Of a DNA stretch of 64,000 nt, positions 25,861-34,946 are shown piece by piece; positions within the stretch are counted from its first letter, which is position 1, and every line of letters starts with the position of its first letter. The DNA comes from Rhizobium sp. Root483D2. GTDB taxonomy: Bacteria; Pseudomonadota; Alphaproteobacteria; Rhizobiales; Rhizobiaceae. A program made the translations under genes and the position numbers. The stretch lies in assembly GCF_001426685.1 (NCBI RefSeq), contig NZ_LMFB01000039.1, forward strand, positions 1 to 64,000, read 5' to 3'. The notes below the pieces were generated by a model. The model saw only the letters and a list, made by a program, of their open reading frames with translations. It had not been told where the DNA came from and ran no database searches.

Positions 25861-25892
25861 TGTAACGGTCTATTGGTCCTTTGAGCGTTACA
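25861..25892. promoter_or_regulatory. inverted repeat in the CGNR/EamA spacer
   Basis: TGTAACG (25861-25867) and CGTTACA (25886-25892) are perfect 7-bp complements separated by 18 bp, immediately upstream of the EamA start at 25907. It is a candidate binding site for the divergent CGNR protein. Confidence 0.45.
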
Positions 25893-25906
25893 GTATCGGA
25901 GCCATT

Positions 25907-26851
25907 ATGTCCTTCGCCCTCAATAAGAACCAGCTCCGCTTTTTGATGTTATGCGGCATCTGGGGAAGCACCTGGATCGGAACCAAGGCCGGTATCCAAG
26001 TCGTGCCACCCCTCCTGTTTGCCGGGACGCGTTTTACGGCTGCAGGCGCGCTGCTGCTTGTTTATGCTTGGACGAAAGGTGAAACGGCGGGCTTCAAAGT
26101 CGCAGACTGTGGGCGGTTCGCCGCCGTCAGCATGTTGATGATCACGCTGTGCTACGGGCCGTTGTTCTGGGGCATGCAGTACATCGATACCGGGACTGCC
26201 GCTGTCTTGGAAATGTCGCTGACGCCGATCGCGCTCTTGTGCTTTGCTCTGCTATTGCGCGAAGAGACGCTCGACGTGAGGCGGATCGTGGCGATTGTAC
26301 TTGGTGTCTCAGGGCTGATCGTCCTCTTCTGGCCTTCGGCAACTGACGGACAAGTCTCGACGCCGGAGACCTTTGCTGGAGCCAGCCTTTGGGGCGGCTT
26401 GGCGGTGGCATCTGCGGCATTTACCTATGGGTACGGCTCGGTGCTGGCTCGACCTGTGTTGCGAACCTATCCAGCCTTGTTCGTCGCCGGTTTTACGACA
26501 CTGGTTGGCGGTATCGCCCTGGTCGCTGTAGCGCTGGCGTTCGAGCCTGGTGCTATTTCCGCGCTATCACGTAATTGGGGCACAACCGCCTGGGCCAGTT
26601 GGCTCTTTCTGGTGATCTTCGGATCGCTGATCGGTTACACGACCTATATGCGGCTGCTGAGAGACATTGGAGCCTCGCGTGCCGGCAGCTATGCGTTCGT
26701 ATCTCCAGTGATCGCCGTCGCACTCGGGGCACTTTTCTTTTCCGAACAAGTCACGGCCTTCGACGTGATCGGGATTATCGTCATGCTCAGCGGCGCCTAT
26801 CTCGCCATGGCCGAAACCACGACGACGAAACCCGCAGTGATGGAAACGTGA
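25907..26851 (+). CDS. EamA/DMT superfamily transporter
   Basis: This 314-residue protein has ten hydrophobic segments and two EamA repeats. The first has WGSTWIGTKAGIQVVPPLLFAGTRF and the second GSLIGYTTYMRLLRDIGASRAGSYAFVSPVIAVALGALFFSE. DMT exporters move small metabolites, amino acids or drugs out of the cell. It is divergent from the CGNR regulator. The cargo is not predictable. Confidence 0.9.
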   Translation: MSFALNKNQLRFLMLCGIWGSTWIGTKAGIQVVPPLLFAGTRFTAAGALLLVYAWTKGETAGFKVADCGRFAAVSMLMITLCYGPLFWGMQYIDTGTAAVLEMSLTPIALLCFALLLREETLDVRRIVAIVLGVSGLIVLFWPSATDGQVSTPETFAGASLWGGLAVASAAFTYGYGSVLARPVLRTYPALFVAGFTTLVGGIALVAVALAFEPGAISALSRNWGTTAWASWLFLVIFGSLIGYTTYMRLLRDIGASRAGSYAFVSPVIAVALGALFFSEQVTAFDVIGIIVMLSGAYLAMAETTTTKPAVMET

Positions 26852-26993
26852 GACCAGGCCAGGAAGAAGGAAGGCAATGGAATATCTCAAGGCGCAGCCA
26901 CAGTAAGACGACGTTTAACCAGGCATTATCTGGCCACTGCGACAGTGGCGGCCCTCCTCAGTTTTCTTAAAAAGGGGAGGAAAGCGCCGCGAG

Positions 26994-27253
26994 CTAGCCA
27001 CCTTTATCGCCCTGGACGGCATAAAGCAGCGGGGTCAGTTCTCGCGGAGTAATCGGCAGCATAGGGACAAACTGCATGGCAGCCGTCAAGGGTTGATCGC
27101 GATCGCGCATGCCTCTGGTGTAGAGCCTGGCGACGAATGCTGTCAGGCTTGCGATCGCGCCCGGGTCCTTAACGATACCTTTGCTTGAGCAATCTCCTTG
27201 ACGACACAGGCGCATAGACGTGCATCTTCTTTCGAAATCGGTCCAGACGTCAT
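26994..27253 (-). pseudogene. possible frameshifted small gene of unknown function
   Basis: From ATG at 27253, after GAAGGACG, the reading starts [21 protein letters not shown] and soon stops. The next frame continues [23 protein letters not shown] to a stop at 26994. Together they would make about 86 residues if one base were restored near 27185. The composition looks coding, but I do not recognise the family. It lies just beyond the groEL remnant. Confidence 0.35.
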
Positions 27254-27269
27254 TTCGTCCTTCAGAAAT

Positions 27270-27294
27270 GCCCGCCCCGGCGGATGGGGCGGGC
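27270..27294 (-). terminator. terminator hairpin attached to the groEL remnant
   Basis: GCCCGCCCC and GGGGCGGGC are perfect 9-bp arms around seven bases, just after the groEL-remnant stop on the minus strand. The following sequence, ATTTCT, is only weakly T-rich. Confidence 0.6.
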
Positions 27295-27304
27295 CCGTTA
27301 CTGA

Positions 27305-27486
27305 TTAGAAGTCGGTGCCGCCGCCTGCGGGCAGCGCTGGAGCGGCGTCCTTCTTCGGCTTCTTGGCATTCATCGCCTCGGTTTGTGACCAGAAGGCCCG
27401 CGACCGAGGCCGCATCCTGCAGCGCGGTGCGCACCACCTTCGCGGGGTCGATGACGCCTTGGGCATAAAGGTCGCCGTACCACCGG
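27305..27486 (-). pseudogene. groEL: groEL C-terminal fragment
   Basis: The minus strand reads [19 protein letters not shown] and then [13 protein letters not shown], which is unmistakable GroEL C-terminal sequence. After a one-base insertion in an A run, another frame gives [21 protein letters not shown] and ends GTDF-stop at 27305. The upstream ~490 codons are absent; homology stops abruptly near 27486. It is a remnant of a lost groEL copy that retained its own terminator. A recombination or deletion end-point at about 27486 is likely. Confidence 0.88.
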
Positions 27487-27517
27487 CCAGAAGGAACGAA
27501 GCTGATCTCGGAAGAAA

Positions 27518-27542
27518 GGAACTTGACGGGTCGGTAAAGCTT
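27518..27542 (+). promoter_or_regulatory. EcfG-type promoter candidate for the GGDEF-EAL gene
   Basis: GGAAC (27518-27522), 16 bases, then GCTT (27539-27542), 68 bp before the ATG at 27610. The alphaproteobacterial general-stress consensus is GGAAC-N16/17-CGTT, so the -35 and the TT of the -10 match but CG does not. Confidence 0.35.
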
Positions 27543-27609
27543 TATGGTTTTGGGCAACCGGTAATGAAGGCTGCCACTGTATAACCTTTTTCAAACGAAC
27601 CGACGCAAC

Positions 27610-29415
27610 ATGACCATCGAGCTGCAAAACATCATTCTGGAGATGATCGCTAGGGGCGAGCCGCTATCAGCGACGGTTGAGAGATTGTGTTTTGAAGTCG
27701 AAGCCATGGCACCGGGCGCCGTTTGTTCCGTTCTGCTCGTCGATGAAGGACGCCTACATCCCCTGGCGGGACCGTCTCTTCCGGGGCATTACTCCGCGGC
27801 CCTCGATAATCTTGAAATCGGACCTTTTGTTGGCTCCTGCGGCACTGCCGCATATCTGGCAGCACCAGTCACGGTCACGGATATAGCGAACGACCCCAAA
27901 TGGGCGGATTTCAAGGGGCTTGCCTTGCCGCTTGGGTTAAAAGCCTGCTGGTCGACTCCGATCTGCAGCGGCGGCCGTGTCGTCGCGACTTTTGCTTTCT
28001 ATTATCGTGAGCAGCGTGGGCCAAGCGATCTGGAAAAGTTGATTGTCGACGCTTGCGTCCATCTTTGCGCCATCGCGATAGAAAGGGATCAGCGCGTCCG
28101 GGAGCGCCAGCGTCTAACCTATGTCGACGCCCTCACCGGACTTCCGAACCGCGCCAGCTTCAACAAGGCGCTTGCAGAACATTTGTCCCCACTCCCGTCT
28201 TGGGGCATTCTGCTTGCGGATCTCGATAACCTGAAGGTCGTCAATGACACGTTCGGGCATTCGACAGGGGACGAGCTTATCAGCACCGTCGGGCAGCGCA
28301 TCGCATCGGTCACGCCGCCGGAAAGGGTCTTCCGGATCGGAGGTGACGAATTCGCAATCATACTGGACGCTGCAACGCGGCCCGACCTTGCAACACAGGC
28401 TACGAGGCTCATTGATGCGGTCAAGAAGCCTGCGCGATGCCATGGCCATGTTGTCGTTCCGGGGATAACTGTCGGGGGCGTACTTGTGAGGCAAGATCAA
28501 AGCCCGGATGAAGCCCGCCAATGCGCTGACATAGCCCTCTATCACGCCAAAGAGAATAACCGGGGCCAGTACGTCGAGTACACTGGCGGATTAGGGACCG
28601 CCTTCACGAAAAGATTTAGGGCTATTCGAGAGGTCAGTCGGGCCTTGGCCGAAGAGCGGATCGATGCCCACTATCAACCAATCGTCCGACTCGATACTGG
28701 TGAAATTGTAGGCTTCGAAGCCTTGTGCCGGATGAGGACGTTGTCGGGCGAGATTATCGCCGCGGCAAACTTCCATGAAGCGACGAAGGATGCGCATGTT
28801 GCTGCGGAGCTGACCCAATGCATGCTCCGGAAAGTCGCTACAGATATGCGTCGATGGCTGGATCGAGGGCTACCGCTTCAGCATGTCGGAATCAATCTCG
28901 CCGCCGCGGATTTCCACGCGGGCAATTTGCTGGAGCGGGTTTGCATGGTGTTCAGTGAAGCAGGTGTTCCACTGAAGCACGTCATCCTCGAGGTGACAGA
29001 ATCGGTCTATCTCGGCCAGCGTGATCATGTCGTTGCTGACGAGATCAAGTCCTTGAGGGCCTGTGGCATGCGTGTCGCGCTCGACGATTTCGGAACTGGT
29101 TTTGCGTCCCTGACCCACCTTCTGTCCGTTCCTGTCGATATCATCAAGATTGACAGGTCATTTGTTGAGCGGCTGGTTCCGGGAGACGGTGCGGCGATTA
29201 TCGTTGAAGGCGTAATGAGTATCGCGACCAAGCTCGGTTTGCGGGTCGTGGCAGAAGGTATAGAAACGGATTCCCAACTCGCCCAACTCCTGTCCTTCGG
29301 TTGCATGCTAGGGCAGGGCTACCTGTTCTCTAAAGCCGTCGATCGAGAGGTAGCGACTACCCTCCTGTCTCAACGCGGGCAAAAAGCCACCAAGGTCCAG
29401 CAATCTCAGGGGTAA
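27610..29415 (+). CDS. GAF-GGDEF-EAL cyclic-di-GMP signalling protein
   Basis: The protein has 601 residues. A GAF sensor domain (about 10-160, with GSCGTAAYLAAPVTVTDI) is followed by a GGDEF domain with intact GGDEF at about residue 244, and an EAL domain with intact EAL near residue 370. The later EAL-domain motifs EVTES, DDFGTGFASL and KIDRSFV are present. Both diguanylate cyclase and phosphodiesterase activities are therefore possible. No membrane segment is seen, so it is cytosolic. A GGAAC-N16-GCTT motif lies upstream. Confidence 0.93.
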   Translation: MTIELQNIILEMIARGEPLSATVERLCFEVEAMAPGAVCSVLLVDEGRLHPLAGPSLPGHYSAALDNLEIGPFVGSCGTAAYLAAPVTVTDIANDPKWADFKGLALPLGLKACWSTPICSGGRVVATFAFYYREQRGPSDLEKLIVDACVHLCAIAIERDQRVRERQRLTYVDALTGLPNRASFNKALAEHLSPLPSWGILLADLDNLKVVNDTFGHSTGDELISTVGQRIASVTPPERVFRIGGDEFAIILDAATRPDLATQATRLIDAVKKPARCHGHVVVPGITVGGVLVRQDQSPDEARQCADIALYHAKENNRGQYVEYTGGLGTAFTKRFRAIREVSRALAEERIDAHYQPIVRLDTGEIVGFEALCRMRTLSGEIIAAANFHEATKDAHVAAELTQCMLRKVATDMRRWLDRGLPLQHVGINLAAADFHAGNLLERVCMVFSEAGVPLKHVILEVTESVYLGQRDHVVADEIKSLRACGMRVALDDFGTGFASLTHLLSVPVDIIKIDRSFVERLVPGDGAAIIVEGVMSIATKLGLRVVAEGIETDSQLAQLLSFGCMLGQGYLFSKAVDREVATTLLSQRGQKATKVQQSQG

Positions 29416-29666
29416 GACCCTGTCGCGCGCACGATAGCATCGACGACTTCGCAGGCCTTGATATTCAAGCAGATGCTCGCCGAATGTTAGGAGCTGCTTT
29501 TCATCATTTCGAAGTCGAGCACCGTTTTTTTGGATCTGCGGAACACACTCCCGCTGTCCCTTTAGACCTGCTTGAAGCAATTCGAAAAGCCAGGTCTCTG
29601 AGAGATCGTGGCAAAAACTCTTGCAAGACTGCGCCAACTCCATAATTTATTTCTCGGTTAAATCGA

Positions 29667-31523
29667 GTGCGGCACTGGCAAGGTCGTCCTGGAAATGTAG
29701 AGCGAGTGCTAAAGTTGGACGGGGCAGAAAAAACGCGTTGGGGGCAAGACGAAATCTCTCGCATGATCGAGAGCGGCGGCTGGGATATGAGCGTGCTCGG
29801 TCCGCCGTCGTCATGGCCGGACTGTCTCCGGAGAGCAGTCGATATCATGTTGCCGTCGAAGGCGCAGATCGTCCTTTTCTGGGGGCCTGCCTTCGCGGCA
29901 CTTTACAATGAGGCTTATGCGCCGAGCATTGGACTGCGGCACCCCAAGGCCTTCGGTCGACCGGCACAGGAGAATTGGAGCGAACTCTGGGACGACCTTG
30001 AGCCTCTCCTGCGTCAGGTGCTTGACACCGGCGAGACGGTAGCCGCCAAGGATCGTCCCTTCTACATCGAGCGCCACGGGCATCCCGAGACGGTGTATTT
30101 CGACATCTCCTATTCACCGATCCTTGATGAGGATCGAAATGTGCGGGGCGTGTTTTGCATCGTCAGCGAAACCACCGATCGCATCCGCGTCGAACACGCG
30201 TTAGGGCAAAGCGAGGAACGGCTGCGGGCTGTGGTATCGCAGTCAGCAGCCGGGATCGGCCAGGGCAGTCTCGACGGCGAGATCCTTCACGTCAACAGCC
30301 GGTTTTGCGAAATGCTTGGCTATGACGAACATGAGCTGGTCGGCAAAAACATCCGCGATATCACACACCCCGAGGATCTTACTGAGCAGGGCAGGCTATA
30401 CAGGCTTTTGGTGGAAACAGGCAAAAGCTTCGACATCGAGAAACGCTACCTCCGAAAGGACGGCAATGTCCTATGGGTCAACAACACGGTGTCGCCACTA
30501 CGAGACGAGGCCGGTAAAATCCTTCAGGTGGCCGTCGTCTCCATCGATATTAGCGAGAGAAAGAAGAACCAGGAAGTCGAACGCCTGTTGGCGTCCATCA
30601 TTGCCTCGTCCAACGATGCCATTATCGGTATCGATCTGGCGATGACCATCACATCCTGGAATACAGCGGCTGAACGCCTGTACGGCTTCAAAGCTGAAGA
30701 GATTGTCGGAAGGTCGGTCATGGGTCTTGTCCCCGAGGATCGGCTTGAGGAGGAGCCGGCTCTTCTTAGCCAGATCAAAGCGGGATTTCGGGTTGAACCC
30801 TACGAGACGAAGCGGCGGCATAAAAACGGTCGTCTGGTCGACGTGCTTCTCAGTGTCTCGCCGATTTTTGACAGCGCCGGCCAGATCGTTGGCGCTTCGA
30901 AGATCGCCCATGATATTTCGGCGAGAAAGGAGGCCGAACGTCTCCAGTCGGTCCTGATCGGTGAGTTGCACCACCGCGTCAAGAATGTCTTCGCAACAGT
31001 CATCGCCATCGCCAGACAGACGTTTGGAAAAGACAACAGCGAAGGCGAGGCCGTCAGCGCATTCGAGGCACGCCTATCAGCCATGGCCCATGCCCACGAT
31101 CTTCTTGCTCAGGACGACTGGCAACGTGCGGAACTCACGGCGGTTGTCGAACAGGCCGTCGCCCCCTATCCCCCGGAGCGGTTCGAAATCATCGGTGTGC
31201 CGGTGCTGCTGCCGCAAAAGGCCGTCGCATCCTTGTCACTTGCACTTCACGAACTGGGCACAAACGCAGCAAAGTATGGGGCTCTTTCGGTTTCGGAAGG
31301 AAAGGTCGCGATCAGCTGGACCTACGATGACAAAACGGGAGCGCTCAACCTCCGCTGGCAAGAAAAAGATGGCCCGCCCGTGGTGCCTCCGACGCGGAAA
31401 GGGTTTGGTTCCCGACTTGTCGAACGCCTGTTGGCTGCAGAAATGCATGGGCGCTCGACGATCATCTATGATCCATCCGGCGTGATCTGTGACATCGAAG
31501 CGCAGCTGCATCCTCACGTTTGA
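29667..31523 (+). CDS. PAS-containing HWE-family histidine kinase
   Basis: The protein has 618 residues. An N-terminal sensor begins around GPPSSWPDCLRRAVDIML and contains WGPAFAALYNEAY. Two PAS domains follow at about 185-305 and 305-430, then the HWE kinase core. The phosphoacceptor is in ELHHRVKN (about residue 435), the N-box reads ALHELGTNAAKYGAL, and the W-x-E signature is in LRWQEKDGPPV. The start is uncertain: GTG at 29667 is used, with GTG at 29706 or ATG at 29764 possible. HWE kinases often feed the PhyR/EcfG general stress pathway. Confidence 0.9.
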   Translation: MRHWQGRPGNVERVLKLDGAEKTRWGQDEISRMIESGGWDMSVLGPPSSWPDCLRRAVDIMLPSKAQIVLFWGPAFAALYNEAYAPSIGLRHPKAFGRPAQENWSELWDDLEPLLRQVLDTGETVAAKDRPFYIERHGHPETVYFDISYSPILDEDRNVRGVFCIVSETTDRIRVEHALGQSEERLRAVVSQSAAGIGQGSLDGEILHVNSRFCEMLGYDEHELVGKNIRDITHPEDLTEQGRLYRLLVETGKSFDIEKRYLRKDGNVLWVNNTVSPLRDEAGKILQVAVVSIDISERKKNQEVERLLASIIASSNDAIIGIDLAMTITSWNTAAERLYGFKAEEIVGRSVMGLVPEDRLEEEPALLSQIKAGFRVEPYETKRRHKNGRLVDVLLSVSPIFDSAGQIVGASKIAHDISARKEAERLQSVLIGELHHRVKNVFATVIAIARQTFGKDNSEGEAVSAFEARLSAMAHAHDLLAQDDWQRAELTAVVEQAVAPYPPERFEIIGVPVLLPQKAVASLSLALHELGTNAAKYGALSVSEGKVAISWTYDDKTGALNLRWQEKDGPPVVPPTRKGFGSRLVERLLAAEMHGRSTIIYDPSGVICDIEAQLHPHV

Positions 31524-31588
31524 GGATACCGTAGGAACCCTTTCAGCTGTCGCGACTTTATTTGCGGGAAAACATCGCCAGGACCTTT

Positions 31589-32716
31589 ATGCCGGAAAAG
31601 GATCAGTTTCAAACCGACGCCCGGAACGCGGGCAACCGCCTTGTCGCAGGCCATGTCAGCGAAGACCCCTTCGCCGCGGCCTTTAAGGCAACGCGGATGC
31701 CGATGATCGTCACCGATCCGAACCAGAGCGATAACCCGATTATTTTTTGCAACAATGCTTTTCTAAGGCTGTCCGGGTATAGCGACGATGAGGTCATCGG
31801 CCGCAACTGTCGTTTTCTGCAGGGACCAGAAACAGATCAGGAAACGATCTCGAAGGTCCGAGAAGCGATCGCAGCCGGGCAAGACGTCGCCGTCGATATT
31901 CTCAACTACCGGAAAGATGGTAGCCAGTTTTGGAATGCGGTGTTCATCAGCCCGGTACGAGATGAGGCCGGTGCGATCATCTATTTCTTTGCCTCACAAC
32001 TCGACTTCACCAATGTCAAAAGCCGCGAAGCCGATCTAGCGGCGGCCCGGCATGAGGCGGAAGCCGAGGTTGCCAAACACACGGCCAACCTTCGCTCGGC
32101 GCTCGAGGCTCGCACATTGCTGGTCCACGAAGTCGACCACCGCGTGAAAAACAACCTGCTGACGATGGCGTCCATCGTGAAGATGCAGGCACGGGTTACC
32201 AAGGACGACGGTCGCCGGCAAACGCTGATGTCCGTGCTTAATCGCATCGAGGCGCTCAGTACCGTCCAGCGAAAATTGTTCACACTCGACGACGTCTCGA
32301 AGTTCGATATATCCGAGTTCGCGCGCGAGCTGGTGACCGACCTCGTCGATGCAACCGGCCGCAAGGATATACGCCTCACCCTCGATCTTTCGCCGCTGCT
32401 GGTGCCCGCGGTCAAGGCCACTCCGCTTTCGCTGATCGTGAATGAGTTGGTCGGAGACGCGGTCCGCCGAGGATTGAGTGACGGAGGAGGCGATATTCAC
32501 GTCGTCGTCCGACGCCTAAACGGGCATTTCCTGATCAGGATCGAGGATACATCCGAGCCGGTCGAGCCGGATATCGAAAATGCCGAGCTTGGCCAGATGC
32601 TACTGGAGGCGTCAGCTCGTCAGCTCGGAGCCGAGATTGAACGGAAGCAGGATGGTCGCAAAACGATCGTCGACGTGGTTTTGTTGGTCGACGATCATCA
32701 GGAGAATACACATTGA
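31589..32716 (+). CDS. LOV-domain sensor histidine kinase (HisKA_2 type) with degenerate ATP-binding domain
   Basis: The protein has 375 residues. The PAS domain (about 25-135) carries GRNCRFLQG with the flavin-adduct cysteine at residue 74, plus [11 protein letters not shown] and ASQLD, so it is an intact blue-light LOV domain. The HisKA_2 motif [10 protein letters not shown] has its histidine near residue 184. The catalytic domain is poor: the N-box reads [11 protein letters not shown], the G1 position reads EDTSEP, and no GLGL-type box is seen. The ATG at 31589 follows AGGA. The next gene, a lone receiver, overlaps its stop codon, recalling the LovK-LovR pair. Confidence 0.88.
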   Translation: MPEKDQFQTDARNAGNRLVAGHVSEDPFAAAFKATRMPMIVTDPNQSDNPIIFCNNAFLRLSGYSDDEVIGRNCRFLQGPETDQETISKVREAIAAGQDVAVDILNYRKDGSQFWNAVFISPVRDEAGAIIYFFASQLDFTNVKSREADLAAARHEAEAEVAKHTANLRSALEARTLLVHEVDHRVKNNLLTMASIVKMQARVTKDDGRRQTLMSVLNRIEALSTVQRKLFTLDDVSKFDISEFARELVTDLVDATGRKDIRLTLDLSPLLVPAVKATPLSLIVNELVGDAVRRGLSDGGGDIHVVVRRLNGHFLIRIEDTSEPVEPDIENAELGQMLLEASARQLGAEIERKQDGRKTIVDVVLLVDDHQENTH

Positions 32717-33138
32717 AAGTCATGATCGTCGAAGATGAGATGCTGCTCGCCATGGAGCTGGAGAGCGAAGTGGAGATGGCGGGCCACGAGGTCACAGGGC
32801 TCGCCATGAGCAGAAGTCAGGCCCAGGAGCAGATTGGTTCATCGAAACCCGACTTCGCGTTCGTCGATATCCATCTCATGGACGGGCCGACTGGCGTCGA
32901 TGTCGGACGCGAACTGGCCGCTGCCGGTATTCCTTACGTCTTTGTAAGTGGCAACATCAAGAAGATCCCGCAGGATTTCGCCGGCGCGCTCGGCGCAATT
33001 GAAAAACCGTACACGATGAACGGAATGAAGAACGCACTTGCCTACGTGTCCGCTGTTATTGCAGGCGACGCAAGCGGTTCTCCGCCTGTCAGCCTTGTCT
33101 TGGCGGAAGATGTGACACCTGCAAAGCCCCAAAGTTAA
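32713..33138 (+). CDS. single-domain response regulator (LovR-like)
   Basis: The protein has 141 residues and is a receiver domain only. The acidic pocket is VEDE at residues 7-10, the phosphoacceptor D52 is in FVDIHL, the switch serine is in VSGN, and the lysine is in EKPYT. There is no output domain. The start is TTG at 32713, overlapping the kinase stop codon and eight bases after AGGAG, so it is translationally coupled to the LOV kinase. By analogy with Caulobacter LovR it may act as phosphate sink or competitor in the general stress response; this is inference. Confidence 0.9.
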   Translation: MKVMIVEDEMLLAMELESEVEMAGHEVTGLAMSRSQAQEQIGSSKPDFAFVDIHLMDGPTGVDVGRELAAAGIPYVFVSGNIKKIPQDFAGALGAIEKPYTMNGMKNALAYVSAVIAGDASGSPPVSLVLAEDVTPAKPQS

Positions 33139-33179
33139 TGGCTTCGGTACGCGCGGAATTTATGTCGCAGGAGGAGAAA

Positions 33180-33398
33180 ATGACAAACAACGAGAATATT
33201 TTGAAAGACGTAAGACCGCGCCTTTTGTCTATTGTGGAGGAGCTTGTCGCGAAAGGCGCTGAGAAAAGTGCCGTGATCTACATGATCGAGAAGGAATCTA
33301 CGCAGCTTCGTGAGGTGATTGATTCCATGTCACGCACCGATGATGACTCTGGCTCGGAGGAGCCCTCCAATGACTGGCCAGCCGCTGGGGCCAGTTGA
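33180..33398 (+). CDS. small acidic protein of unknown function
   Basis: A 72-residue product starts at the ATG after the very strong AGGAGGAG; an in-frame ATG at 33138 abuts the previous stop codon and is less likely. The sequence is mostly helical (ENILKDVRPRLLSIVEELVAKGAEKSAVIYMI) and ends in an acidic tail. It is not NepR by sequence. It sits between two response regulator genes, so an accessory role in that signalling block is possible. Confidence 0.6.
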   Translation: MTNNENILKDVRPRLLSIVEELVAKGAEKSAVIYMIEKESTQLREVIDSMSRTDDDSGSEEPSNDWPAAGAS

Positions 33399-33555
33399 TG
33401 TCTCCCGGCTGAGCGCTTCTGCAGCTTCAAACCAGCGGACAGCAGAATTAAATGAGGACCTTCCTCTTCTTACGGACCCATTCCGCTCGGGGTGCGTTAC
33501 CAGAGTTCGTCCACCATTAAAAAAAGACATAACCGTGGGCAGGGGATGGTTCGGG

Positions 33556-33927
33556 ATGGCGCATGATGTAATTGCAGTTCTCGTCGTCGAAGACGAAACG
33601 CTAATTCGAATGGATATCACCACTTTGCTTGAGGATCAGGGGTTCACGGTCTATGAGGCGGCTGACGCCGATGAGGCGATTGCGATTTTGAACACCCATT
33701 CCGAAATTCGGGCCATGTTCACGGACATCGACATGCCAGGCACAATGGACGGGCTGAAGCTGGCGGCGGCGGTACGCGATAGATGGCCACCTGTACAAAT
33801 TATTGTCACATCTGGGCATCGACAGTTGCGTGACGACCAGCTGCCAGTCCAGGGCAGGTTTTTCAGCAAACCCTACGATCATTTACGGGTATCCAGTGCC
33901 ATTAGGGAAATGGTCGCAGCAGAGTAG
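33556..33927 (+). CDS. single-domain response regulator
   Basis: The protein has 124 residues forming a receiver domain alone. Acidic pocket VEDE is at residues 11-14, D57 is in FTDIDMPG, the switch residue is in VTSGH and the lysine is in FSKPYD. The ATG at 33556 is chosen because the receiver fold starts there; the open frame upstream to 33319 overlaps the small gene and has non-family sequence. It is CheY/FixJ-like without output. Its partner is probably one of the adjacent kinases. Confidence 0.85.
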   Translation: MAHDVIAVLVVEDETLIRMDITTLLEDQGFTVYEAADADEAIAILNTHSEIRAMFTDIDMPGTMDGLKLAAAVRDRWPPVQIIVTSGHRQLRDDQLPVQGRFFSKPYDHLRVSSAIREMVAAE

Positions 33928-34166
33928 CAGTCGGACTGAATGATCAAAACCACCGCTCCCAATCGAATGAGCAGGGACTGGAGCTTGGACTGTATCGCGC
34001 TGCAGACCGCTGCCCGTCATATTGGGAGGATCCATGCTGTCTCCGACGAAGCTGCGACCTGCGTCACATTGCGTATGCTGCTCGCAAAGCAACCCGCGTT
34101 CTAACAGTCTGAGTGGCTTTCACGGCGCTCTTATCCGGCCAATCCCGGCAATGGTCGCAGGTGTAG

Positions 34167-34460
34167 CTACGAGAGCTTCCTGAACTTTGCGTCCCGCGTC
34201 GCCACGTGGACCAGCACTGCGGTTGACAACAAGATGGATGAGACCAATGCCGCGACAGACAGCAGGCCGCCGTTGGTGATCTCAATTTCGGCGCTGAGCC
34301 CCGCGTCTTTTGTCACCATGATCGCGGCATTGGCGTGCTGACGCTGTGAAAGAAACGGTTGAGCCGATCCGGGCAGACCGTCAGACGACCTAATCATACG
34401 CTGTTGAGGGCGCGGATCGCTGACATCGTCCTGGCGCTCGTTTGTCGGTAATCGGTTCAT
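34167..34460 (-). CDS. small single-pass membrane protein of unknown function
   Basis: The product has 97 residues: a polar N-terminus and one C-terminal hydrophobic helix (GGLLSVAALVSSILLSTAVLVHV) followed by basic residues. GGAGAAC sits ahead of the ATG. I do not recognise a family. The flanking stretches 33928-34166 and 34461-34710 show no convincing gene. Confidence 0.5.
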   Translation of the reverse strand: MNRLPTNERQDDVSDPRPQQRMIRSSDGLPGSAQPFLSQRQHANAAIMVTKDAGLSAEIEITNGGLLSVAALVSSILLSTAVLVHVATRDAKFRKLS

Positions 34461-34710
34461 TCGTCTGTTCTCCGATGTCGTTTGTCCAGACGCAACGCTT
34501 TAATGTCTCAGCGTAACGTGTGGCAATTCGAGTGAGCTTTCACGACGCGTGCACCAGAACGGCTGTGACCGCAACGGAATGTTGCGCTTCCTTGGTCGGC
34601 ATATCGAGACCGTAGGGAATTGTAACGGGTTCGAACAGGAGATGGATTGGCTAAGCCATTGCGGGGCGTCCGGCTGTCGTTGACACAAGTGGCGGCGACT
34701 CTCGCGGCTT

Positions 34711-34946
34711 TCAGCCCCGAAACTCGCCTTCGTTCATGTCACGCTCGTCGTAATTGATGTCCCAATCCTTGGCGTCTTCATCCTTGCCAGGCGTCTTTTT
34801 ATTGACGGTCGCGTCGTCCGAATGCGTGATGACCTTGGCTTGGCGCTGCTCACGCCGTTGTTGGATCCTCCGGCGTGATTGCTTTCGGACTGTCCTCTAG
34901 CGTCGTTCTCGATTTCTGCCTTCGATGGCTCTTTATCTATTTCCAT
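34711..34946 (-). pseudogene. small basic/acidic hypothetical gene, frameshifted
   Basis: From ATG at 34946 the frame reads EIDKEPSKAEIENDARGQ, then SESNHAGG. One base out of phase near 34864 a second frame reads RREQRQAKVITHSDDATVNKK and ends NYDERDMNEGEFRG at 34711. The join would give about 78 residues. The first codons overlap the end of the preceding small gene (ATG inside its last codons). It is either a decayed gene or a sequencing deletion; the family is not known to me. Confidence 0.5.

Noticed and set aside
31534-31559. GGAAC followed at 17 bases by CTTT upstream of the LOV kinase
   Set aside because: Spacing and -10 match the EcfG consensus too weakly to call a promoter; noted only as a weak possibility.
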